Shown here: positions 39,201 to 44,661 of the stretch, piece after piece | Layout: each line of letters starts with the position of its first letter | How positions within the stretch are numbered: position 1 is the stretch's first letter | Assembly (NCBI GenBank): GCA_001464575.1 | Contig: LNFE01000112.1 | Coordinates: forward strand, 1-46,995 | Direction of reading: 5' to 3' | From: Acidobacteria bacterium Ga0077553 | Lineage (GTDB): Bacteria > Acidobacteriota > Terriglobia > Bryobacterales > Bryobacteraceae | DNA: 46,995 nucleotides | Notes under the pieces: model-generated | Database searches by the model: none | Told to the model about the DNA's origin: nothing | Seen by the model: only the letters and a program-made list of their open reading frames with translations | Translations under genes and position numbers: made by a program

Positions 39201-39401
39201 CGCGGCGGCGGGCTGGGCGGCGCCGGTGCGCTCGCGCTTTAAGAGATTGCCAGCAGCGTCATAGGTGTAGGTGATGGTGCGGCCGTCGCCGTAGTCGACT
39301 TTGATCAGGCGGCCGGCAGCGTCGTAACTATATTGGACGTTCGCGGCAAGAAGCGAAATCGCCAGGGCCATCAGAATAAAAGGCAAAACCAGACTCTTCA
39401 T
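33225..39401 (-). CDS. Giant secreted SBBP-RHS repeat protein with a DGxG-repeat tail
   Basis: 2058 residues, signal peptide SLVLPFILMALAISLLAA. Order: a few RHS/YD repeats at once (QYSYDAAGRLIKVDYGDGRT); a DUF7948-like domain (FEANQGQIDSRYQFLARRG) that ends near the SBBP section; about five SBBP beta-propeller repeats (YSTYLGGSADD-type, roughly 37.5-38.5 kb); then a long RHS/YD-repeat barrel (TYDAAHRRTSIKDRLGN and similar); the RHS core end LGAWGVMQQDQAGLFLMGFR, then RFLSRDRE, NPYQYAMANPVNYSDPRGL. The ~200 residues after DPRGL include a helical charged segment and a tail of 8-residue units such as VVARDGAG. No known toxin fold is visible in that tail. The start is the ATG giving MKSLVLPF; the longer frame upstream lies in the 109-bp spacer and the CHAT gene. 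Confidence 0.92.
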   Translation of the reverse strand: MKSLVLPFILMALAISLLAANVQYSYDAAGRLIKVDYGDGRTITYTYDAAGNLLKRERTGAAQPAAAASATAVSFEANQGQIDSRYQFLARRGRYSVAVSAQEALFSLPGSTVRLEWLGANANARAAGLQPQAATTNYLTGADSSKWRTGVRHYGRIQYANLFPGIDVVYYGNPQQLEYDLIVHPGADPSQIRFRLDGASQVSVAPNGDLVMQAGGQTVLFQKPVLHQTKNGVKRPVTGAYHLADGSVGFRVGTYDRSLPLIIDPVFGDYTLAGGSGDEFPTAAVEDAFGFLYVVGTTNSTDLPGLVRPVQPANGGGATDVFVMKLSSNMKTLVWVTYLGGSGADTAGGISVDREGIVTISGATTSQNFPVSPDALQRTYGGGAGDGFVARLNAKGERLLYSTYLGGSADDAARSLAVDSTGVIYAAGVTASANFLTRPGAVQDKLNGATDGFLVKFNPGDPIAIYSTLLGGTAADTIQRVAIDAAGNAYVAGTTSSTNFPTTTGVLAPTPGGGSDGFVSKINPAGSALVYSTFLGGSADDQVLGLAVLSNGNAFVSGVTASRNLPMGGSVLNRQYLGGPSDGFLLQLSANASQLLSASYLGGNGEDSADAIAIRVEGTILVAVNGTSFPGEPARMYAFSGDLSRELGIQTISAACTAGGSRIVALAHSSTRSLAVGWARATGECQAPQWLALPDKTPPVRMATSERENTGHAELAVGTSGTNSAQPPPALPRVQPYKQTESGGRAGDPFSTATGEHTDEFTDLSLGGPFLLQFKRYYSSALVSNEIAGGLGLNWAHNFDLSLTNTSGTAVVTLEGGARVTFRLVSGAWQMQPQQKSEYRLLESANDYKLGDIAQSRILTFNKRGQLTRIEDRNGNALQVTLAAAGPAEVTDGLGRSLKFTYTNGFLTEVRDHSGRSIQFAYRGENLSAVTDVFGRATRYEYASSGRLTRHLLPAGTPAYTNVYDSTGRVAEQSDAEGRPTKVAYEAAGVTAVTDPAAAVNRHTHDAAGDLVRVTDPTGSVTEMTYDAAHRRTSIKDRLGNSTGITYHAPTGMPQIVTDPKGNKLTATYVSQTQGSFTFFNVTKIEHADGTSVGYEFDARGNPVTIIDRAGKSWKYTYNAQGLPLTLTSPNAAVSKWTYNANGTTASVTTATGHTTTYERDNLGRVTKVTHPDGSARLFAYDAADKITQQTDENGKSVKFVRNENRQVVSQTDELGAAESVIYNPSLLPMQSTDRLGNKTAFAYNRNNQISKLTDALGNEVEFAYDSLNRMTAIKDAIGTRTAFAYNKEGVPTTLTDARGQVWKKESNTLRQITKTTSPLGVEISQEFDAVGRVTSISNGMGEKSVFEYDRLGQIASVVAPGGLKTTMTRNDLGRIATLTDPAGSLWANQYDESGRTASVRDPLNRTSSLVYDSRGRVAEVKLPDDLGTVSHTYDPVGSLLATRFSDGSELLFTRDDKGRLLESKGLALAYDANGQIIASNGLTIERDSLGRIASVTYAPDKVVRYTYNPRGAVTKITDWLGAETEFSYDLAGAMTAIRRPNAVVTSFSHDEDGRLTTIEEQKGETIGRISMTYDKANRVISEERNIPAIADPGTGVEEFAYAAASQLTSAAYDAAGRVKSDAKRAYSWDISSRLTGFTAGDASVSFNYDARGHVIARSAPSGVTSYVVNYATGQPAIATERLADADRRYYIHLPNGKLLYSIEAASNARRFYHFDARGTTTLLTGDDGAVTDTYEVTPYGETVAHSGSSDNPFTFLGAWGVMQQDQAGLFLMGFRFYDANSARFLSRDRELSPSPRAINPYQYAMANPVNYSDPRGLSAQAAFERLPLFLQVVAGEVLSDITSSERMNNANDFLIELEAFTGESFDGARRLAMQQYQDFLDKQQWEEDRKRKAARQLELANQRAIGVCGLDFACDAGGNRIFGNAPIAPLPPAGLAGLATQPPILFAPNGPSLTGGVDFAKIATLDYRNPASLVGLDGGTLRFLISTGLVGNDGSTFTLKAMLVGLDGGSLVGLDSATIMARLVGNDGASVIARDGAGVVARDGAGVVARDGAGFQK
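33237..33332 (-). repeat. Four tandem 24-bp units coding the DGAG tail of the RHS protein
   Basis: Reading the minus strand, four consecutive 8-codon units encode LVGNDGAS, VIARDGAG, VVARDGAG and VVARDGAG, followed by FQK and the stop. Related but interrupted units (LVGLDGGS, LVGLDSAT) occur up to about 33392, and LVGNDGST further upstream. The units are degenerate at the DNA level but keep the phase, so selection on the protein is likely. The pattern could form a solenoid, a surface adhesive stalk or an anchoring tail; none is proven. Confidence 0.8.
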
Positions 39402-39491
39402 AAAATCTCCGCAGGTAAGAAGGCGGCCGAGCACCGGGAACGGCGCTTGGCAGGGAAGAGTCGGAGGTCGAGGCCATTTTGTGACCGGGCT

Positions 39492-39510
39492 CGCGAAAAA
39501 AGTTTTCGCG
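39492..39510 (-). terminator. Hairpin directly after the CHAT gene stop
   Basis: On the minus strand CGCGAAAA and TTTTCGCG form a perfect 8-bp stem with a 3-base loop, immediately following the TAA of the CHAT gene. The stem itself contains the U-run, but no separate U-tract follows, so strong intrinsic termination is doubtful. It could instead attenuate or stabilise the transcript between the CHAT and RHS genes. Confidence 0.45.
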
Positions 39511-42500
39511 TTAGAAGCCCGAGGCGACGAAGCCGCCCCAATAGAAGGGGTGGGTGCTTTGGGCGGCGGCACGCCGGGCGCGGAGTTCGGCGGTGGAAGC
39601 AGTGCGAGCCGCTTGGACAACGCCAGCGCCGCGTTGCAGACGGGCTTGATAGAAGCGGAGCATCCATTGCTGCGTGGCCGCATCGTCAACGGGCCACAGG
39701 CTGCTGACCACTTGGCGGGCGCCGGCGGCTTGGAAGGCGCGGCGGAGGCCGAGCAAGCCTTCGCCGGCCTGGGCGGCGCCGCGGGCGGTATCGCAGCCGG
39801 AGAGGACGACGAGTTCGGTGGAGTCGAGGCGGAGGGCGGACACCTCTTCCGCGGTGAGCAGCCCGTCTTCCCGGGTGGGGCCGCCGGCGGTGAGGACGAG
39901 GCCGGAGCGGAGGAGGGGGTTACCGGCCAAAGCGGCCTCGCGGTCGCGCTGGCAGGAGGACGTAAGGAAGAAGCCGTGGGTGGCTAAATGCAGTACCTGC
40001 TGCCCGGGGGCAATGGTTTTCAGCGCGGATTCCGAGGCGGTCGCGCCGCTCAAGACTTGGCTCTGGCCCCCTTGCGCGTTCCAGAGCTTGCCGACGGCAA
40101 GCGCTTCGGCGCCAGACCCAGGGAGCGGAGGAAAGCGGCGGCGGTCCAAATCGGCGCAGGAGGCGGAGGCGCTGAGGGTGGCGAACGAAGGGTTGCCAAG
40201 GGCGAGGAGGCCCCCTTTGCGGGCGGGGACAGGGGGCGGGGCGACGAGGTCGCGCTCGGAGGAGAGGAGCTGGAAGAGCGGCCCGGTTTCGGCGAGATAT
40301 TGGGTGGCGCCGCTGGGCAGGGTGTCGAGACTTACCAGTTGGAGGGCCCCGTCGGGGGCGGTGTAGACGGTTTTCGCGTTCAAGAGGGCGGGCCGGAGCG
40401 GGTCCCAGATGGCTTGCCGGAGGGCGAGACCGGCCTGCCGGTAGGCGGCTTCGTTGCGCCGGCCATTGCGACCGGCGGAGTTCCGTTCGCGCTCCATCTC
40501 CTGCTGCCAGGCGCTGACGAGGGCGTCGATGCGGGCGGCAGGGCCGAGGGGGAAGAGACGAGGAGCATCGACGCCAGGCCGGGCGACGAAGGCGACGTAT
40601 TGCGTATCGCCGCGGGCGTAGCCGACGAGGGCAGAGCCGGCAGGAAGGGCGGCCAGGACTTCGGCCCAGCCGGCACGGGTACCGAGCGATTGGCGGGCGA
40701 AGCGGCTGCTCTGCTGGGCGAGGGAGCGTTCGGCGTCGTCGAGAGATTGGCGGAGGCCGGTGACACGGGAGAGATAGAGCTTGGGATCGCCGATGAGGAC
40801 GGCTTGGGCCAGCTCCTTTTTCAGGTTGGCGATTTGATTGACGAGTGCGGCGTTGGCAGGGTCCTCGGCGGCGGGGCGGCGGCGGGCCATGGCATCAAGG
40901 ACGGCGGCACGATCGCGGATGAGGGCGTCCCAGACGCGGGTGGTGGTGGCGGGGTCGAGCTTGGCGGAGGCGGCGAGATCGAGGGCGAGCAGAAGGCCGT
41001 CCCGATCGACGCGGGCAAAGAGGAGAGCTTCGCGTTCAGCGGCGCTGATGGCCACGGCATCGAGGGAGGCGCGACGGACGCGGGCGGCTTCAAGAGCCGG
41101 GGCGATGCCTTCGGCGGGTCGATTCAGGGCGGCGAGGGAGGCGGCTTGGCCGGCATTGGTTTCCGCGAGAAAGAGGTAGTCTGGCCCGAAGGCTTCCCGC
41201 CAGATGCGGCCGGCGTTCGAGAAGCGGAGCAGCGCTTCGACGTGATGGCCGAGGGCGCGTTCGGCGAGGCCGAGGTTGTATTCACCCTGGGCGGTGCGGA
41301 CGCTGCCCGGGCCGAAGAGCTTCACCTGGCCGGCGAGCGAGGCGGTGAAGTGTTGGAGGGCGCCGGGGTAGTCCTTGGCGAGATAGAGCACTTCGCCGAG
41401 ATCGGAGCGGGCGAACGTGGTGCGGGGGTGGCCTTCGCCGACGGTGCGGCGTCCGATGGCGACGGCGAGTTCCGTGAGTTGGCGGCCTTTGGCGAGGTTG
41501 CCGTTGAGGGCATTGACGCGGCCGAGAAGGGCGTAGATGGTGACAGTACGGGGCGATTCCTTGCCATCGATAGCCTCGCGGATGGCGAGCGACTGGCCGG
41601 CGTGGCGGAGGGAGCTTTCAAAATCGCCCATCACTTGTTCCAGGTTGGCGAGGCTAAAGAGTTCGAAGCCGACCTGCGTATGGGTGGGTCCGTGGAGCTT
41701 CGTGAGAACGGCGATGGCGCGATCGTAGAGCTGGCGGGCTTCGGCGAGCAGACCGCTTTCGGCTTGGGCGGCGGCGAGAATGCCGAGGAGTTCCGCCGTG
41801 GAAGAGCTTTCTTCGCCAAAGGAGCGGACACTGATGGCCAGGGCGCGTTGGCTGGTTTGGATGGCGGCTTGGAGATCGGCCTGGAACCGCTGGGCGCGGG
41901 CGATGTTGCGAAGGATGGGGAGCAGGCGGCGATTCTGGGGGCCGAGGCGTTGTTCGAAGAAGGCGAGCGTTTGGCGTAAGCCGGTGGCGGCTTCGTCATA
42001 GCGGCCGCGTTCCATGGCGAGGCCGGCGGAAAGAAGTAGCGTTTGCGCCTGTTCGACGGGGTGGATGGCGGCGTGGGATTGTGCGCGGGCGAGATACTGT
42101 TCGGCGAGGGTGAGATTGGTTTGGAGATAGGCCAGCGTGCTGAGGGCGCGGAGGGCGTCGTGGGCGGGGCGGCTGTTGGGGCCGGACTGCTGCTCGGCGA
42201 GGGCGAGGGATTGGTCGAGGGCGGACTTCGCTTCCGGGTAGCGGCCGAGGGCGGTGGCGGTGGAGCCGAGACCGAGGAGGATGGCGGGGCGGAACCGGTC
42301 GGCATCGGGTCCGCGGAGGGCGGTGACGACGGCCAGAGCCTTCTGATACTGTTCGAGCGCGAGCGGCCATTCGCGCCGTAAACTTCGTTCGGCGGCCAGG
42401 CGCAGGTGGGTTTGCGCGAAGGAGAGATCGGCGGCAGGGAGAAGGTTCGCTTTAAGGCTGAGGGCGGCTTCGAGGGTGGGGAGGGCGGCGGGATCGTCGG

Positions 42501-42708
42501 CGAGGCTGAGCGTTTCGCCGAGGAGGTCAAGCGCTTCGGCTTTCGCGAGGGCCGGGGCGGGACCGAATGAGGCCACGTAGGCACGAGCGGCGGGTACGGC
42601 GCGGGGGAGGTCCCAGTCGTCGAGATACTGGCGGATTTGCGCGGGCGATTGAGCCAGCACCAGAAAGGGAAAGGGAAGGAGAGCGAGAAGGGCGAGGCGG
42701 CGAATCAA
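39511..42708 (-). CDS. Signal-peptide TPR-CHAT protease
   Basis: 1065 residues. CHAT domains are caspase-like cysteine proteases. A leader LALLALLPFPFLVLAQS suggests export, unusual for a CHAT enzyme that cleaves cytoplasmic targets. Residues ~30-600 are helical TPR arrays (ALDLLGETLSLADDPAALPT, TLAYLQTNLTLAEQYLARAQ). The C-terminal CHAT domain has His911 in LATHGFFLTSSCQ and Cys972 in LSGCDTARGAAQAGEG, so the catalytic dyad is intact, followed by GLRRAFQAAGARQVVSSLW. I take the TTG at 42708, which overlaps the upstream stop as TTGA and gives a sensible leader; longer frames lie inside the upstream gene. It follows the sigma and zinc-finger genes and precedes the RHS gene, so regulated processing of a surface protein is a reasonable guess. 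Confidence 0.9.
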   Translation of the reverse strand: MIRRLALLALLPFPFLVLAQSPAQIRQYLDDWDLPRAVPAARAYVASFGPAPALAKAEALDLLGETLSLADDPAALPTLEAALSLKANLLPAADLSFAQTHLRLAAERSLRREWPLALEQYQKALAVVTALRGPDADRFRPAILLGLGSTATALGRYPEAKSALDQSLALAEQQSGPNSRPAHDALRALSTLAYLQTNLTLAEQYLARAQSHAAIHPVEQAQTLLLSAGLAMERGRYDEAATGLRQTLAFFEQRLGPQNRRLLPILRNIARAQRFQADLQAAIQTSQRALAISVRSFGEESSSTAELLGILAAAQAESGLLAEARQLYDRAIAVLTKLHGPTHTQVGFELFSLANLEQVMGDFESSLRHAGQSLAIREAIDGKESPRTVTIYALLGRVNALNGNLAKGRQLTELAVAIGRRTVGEGHPRTTFARSDLGEVLYLAKDYPGALQHFTASLAGQVKLFGPGSVRTAQGEYNLGLAERALGHHVEALLRFSNAGRIWREAFGPDYLFLAETNAGQAASLAALNRPAEGIAPALEAARVRRASLDAVAISAAEREALLFARVDRDGLLLALDLAASAKLDPATTTRVWDALIRDRAAVLDAMARRRPAAEDPANAALVNQIANLKKELAQAVLIGDPKLYLSRVTGLRQSLDDAERSLAQQSSRFARQSLGTRAGWAEVLAALPAGSALVGYARGDTQYVAFVARPGVDAPRLFPLGPAARIDALVSAWQQEMERERNSAGRNGRRNEAAYRQAGLALRQAIWDPLRPALLNAKTVYTAPDGALQLVSLDTLPSGATQYLAETGPLFQLLSSERDLVAPPPVPARKGGLLALGNPSFATLSASASCADLDRRRFPPLPGSGAEALAVGKLWNAQGGQSQVLSGATASESALKTIAPGQQVLHLATHGFFLTSSCQRDREAALAGNPLLRSGLVLTAGGPTREDGLLTAEEVSALRLDSTELVVLSGCDTARGAAQAGEGLLGLRRAFQAAGARQVVSSLWPVDDAATQQWMLRFYQARLQRGAGVVQAARTASTAELRARRAAAQSTHPFYWGGFVASGF

Positions 42709-43436
42709 AACCGATTCAGGAGCGAGCGAGCAGGCGCTTCGTAGTCTCCCCTCCCTTGGACGATGCGTTGCAGCTCTTGGCGGGCCTGCGGCAGGCGGCG
42801 GAGGAGGAGGAGCGCTTGTGCGCGATAGAACCGCGCTTCCTCTTCGAACGGGGTGTTTTGGCCCAGGGCGATGACGCGGTCGAGGGCGTCGAGGGCCGCT
42901 TCGGTGTGGCCGGCGAGCAGATTGCTGATTCCGGCAAAATGCAGGGCGACGGGGTTGGGCGGTGACTGCCGGGAGAGCAGGGCGAGGGCCTGAGCGGCGC
43001 TGCCCCACTGCCGATCCTGATACAGGCTCATCGCGGCAGCCAATTCGGGCGGGGGGCTGCTGGCGCCATCGCGGAAAAGCGTGGGCGAGTACGGAGCGGG
43101 GCGGATTTCAGAGAGAAGCAGAGTGGCTGGTTCGGCTGGGAGAACCGCGGCCACGGGAGCCGGAGCGGGGCTTGGCTTGGGCCAGGAGAGGAGGGCAACG
43201 GTGACCACAGCGGCAGCGGCCAGGCCGAGCCAGGGGAGGATGGGCCGGCGACGCCGGAGGGGGGGAGGCGGCGTGGAAGCGAGGACTGGTTGGATGGCCT
43301 GCGCGGTCTGCAACTGGGCGAGGCACGATTCGCAGGCGAAATAGTGCAGCTCGAAGTCGTCCCGGAGTTCGGGATCGAGCGACCCCTGGAGGTACCGTTC
43401 GACAAGATTTTCGGTGAGGACTCGCTGGCAGGTCAT
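42705..43436 (-). CDS. Zinc-finger, single-pass membrane protein with TPRs, likely anti-sigma factor
   Basis: 243 residues from MTCQRVLTENLVERY. The N-terminal anti-sigma-type zinc finger has His31, Cys35 and Cys38 in the HxxxCxxC of LHYFACESCLAQL. A Pro-rich linker leads to one membrane helix at about 66-84 (ILPWLGLAAAAVVTVALLSW), so the finger is cytoplasmic and the C-terminus faces outward. The C-terminal ~120 residues read as TPRs (ALHFAGISNLLAGHTEAALD, FYRAQALLLLRRLPQARQEL). Such proteins hold a sigma factor at the membrane and sense extracytoplasmic state. The ATG overlaps the sigma gene stop as ATGA and its own stop overlaps the CHAT start. Confidence 0.87.
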   Translation of the reverse strand: MTCQRVLTENLVERYLQGSLDPELRDDFELHYFACESCLAQLQTAQAIQPVLASTPPPPLRRRRPILPWLGLAAAAVVTVALLSWPKPSPAPAPVAAVLPAEPATLLLSEIRPAPYSPTLFRDGASSPPPELAAAMSLYQDRQWGSAAQALALLSRQSPPNPVALHFAGISNLLAGHTEAALDALDRVIALGQNTPFEEEARFYRAQALLLLRRLPQARQELQRIVQGRGDYEAPARSLLNRF

Positions 43437-44029
43437 GGTGCGGTACCTGGCGTACCCCTCCGGGGAAGAGTCGTTGGGAGGGACGAATCTGTGACGGCAG
43501 GACCGAAGAATTTTTCGTGGAGTTGGCGAAGAAGCCTGGATTTTCGTTGGCGGACCGCCTCTTCGGAGAGACCGACTCGGGGGGCGACCTCGGCCGGGCG
43601 GAAACCTTCGATCAGGATGAGCCACAGAATGCGATGGTCGGTGGGCGGAAGTTCTTGGAGTTCGTTGCGCACGGCTAACTGCCATTCCGGCGCGAGTTCG
43701 GGGGCGATGGGCCGGAGTTCAATCGCGTTGCCGAGGGCGACGGCATGGTCTTTGGCTTGGTGGCGGAGAGCTTCGGCGAGTTGATTTCGGGCGATGCCGA
43801 GCACGAAGGCTTCCATGGCGCCGGTCTGCCGCAGTTTGCCGGCGCGTAAAGCGAGAAGGGCCGCCACCAGGGTTTCCTGGGTGACTTCCTCCCGTAATTC
43901 CGGATTGGAGACGCGAACGCGAAAGAAGACCTGGAGGCGCGGCAGGAAGCGTTCGGCGAACTCGCGTTCGAAGTCAGGAGATCCGGCGAGGATCCCTTCG
44001 GCGACAGAAGTGGACCGGATCCATGCCAA
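43433..44029 (-). CDS. ECF-type RNA polymerase sigma factor
   Basis: 198 residues. Region 2 is RFLPRLQVFFRVRV through ELREEVTQETLVAALL. Region 4 ends in a helix-turn-helix, ELPPTDHRILWLILIEGFRP, then VAPRVGLSEEAVRQRKSRLL. It has the size and layout of an extracytoplasmic-function sigma-70 factor. The C-terminal ~20 residues (SSLPTTLPRRGTPGTAP) are an unusual Pro/Thr tail. A TTG at 44029 is the best start; no in-frame ATG or GTG precedes it. It is coupled by ATGA to the zinc-finger protein, its likely anti-sigma partner, and presumably drives the CHAT-RHS genes. Confidence 0.87.
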   Translation of the reverse strand: MAWIRSTSVAEGILAGSPDFEREFAERFLPRLQVFFRVRVSNPELREEVTQETLVAALLALRAGKLRQTGAMEAFVLGIARNQLAEALRHQAKDHAVALGNAIELRPIAPELAPEWQLAVRNELQELPPTDHRILWLILIEGFRPAEVAPRVGLSEEAVRQRKSRLLRQLHEKFFGPAVTDSSLPTTLPRRGTPGTAP

Positions 44030-44082
44030 AGCGGTTGCGTCTTGATTGAGGCTATCACAGGTGTTCCGGCGAGTTCGGAAGA

Positions 44083-44116
44083 TTGAGCGCGGCTGGTTGG
44101 TCTTACAATGTCGTAA
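44083..44116 (+). promoter_or_regulatory. Possible leaderless promoter of the second sigma gene
   Basis: A -10-like TACAAT (44104-44109) ends six bases before the chosen ATG, with TTGAGC 15 bp upstream of it. The spacing is short of the usual 17 bp. If used, transcription would begin at or next to the start codon, giving a leaderless mRNA. No ribosome site is seen before the ATG, which fits. This is a weak motif match. Confidence 0.3.
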
Positions 44117-44661
44117 TGCCTGAGCCGCTCGATCTCGGAGGTCTCGCCGACGTGTTTCCCGTCGTCTATCCCGAATTGCGACGCGCCGCCCGGGCGTTGC
44201 TGCATCGGGAGCGGATCGACCACACGTTGCAGCCGACGGCCTTGGTGAACGAGGCGTTGCTCCGCTTGAGCCAGGGGCGGGCGATCCCGACAGACGATCC
44301 TCAGCGTTTCGTCTTTATGGTGGTGCGGGAAATGCGCCGGGAGTTGACGGACCACGCCAGGCGGGCCAGGACGCTGAAGCGGAGCTGGCATCTCCGCTCC
44401 GAGGCCCCAGAGGACCTGATGGCTACCGAGATGGATCCAACAACGGTGGTAGCGATCGATGCCGCGCTCGATAAGTTGCAGTTGTTGAACCCACGGGCAG
44501 TGGCGCTGATTGAGATGCGTTTCTTCGGGGGGTTGACCGGAGAGGAGATCGCGGCCGTGCTAAATATCGCGCCCCGAACGGTAGAGCGAATTTGGCAGGC
44601 TGCCCGGAAGTGGTTGTATCTGGAAATGGCGGAGCAGGCCGTCGTGAGCGACTCGCACTAG
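44116..44661 (+). CDS. ECF sigma factor of the acidobacterial/planctomycete TIGR02999-like group
   Basis: 181 residues from MPEPLDLGGLADVFP. Region 2 includes ELRRAARALLHRER, then DHTLQPTALVNEALLRL, and region 4 has LNPRAVALIEMRFFGGLTGE, then IAAVLNIAPRTVERIWQAAR with the recognition helix. This is the sub-family often found beside Ser/Thr kinases in Acidobacteria. It is divergent from the first sigma gene (86 bp between starts) and converges on the kinase-propeller gene, with which it shares the CTAG of the two stops. An upstream in-frame start at 44083 is possible but adds a poor N-terminus. Confidence 0.88.
   Translation: MPEPLDLGGLADVFPVVYPELRRAARALLHRERIDHTLQPTALVNEALLRLSQGRAIPTDDPQRFVFMVVREMRRELTDHARRARTLKRSWHLRSEAPEDLMATEMDPTTVVAIDAALDKLQLLNPRAVALIEMRFFGGLTGEEIAAVLNIAPRTVERIWQAARKWLYLEMAEQAVVSDSH

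Noticed and set aside
39988..41979. 663-codon open frame antisense to the CHAT gene
   Set aside because: Glycine/glutamate-rich shadow caused by high GC3 in the real gene; no domain and no start context.
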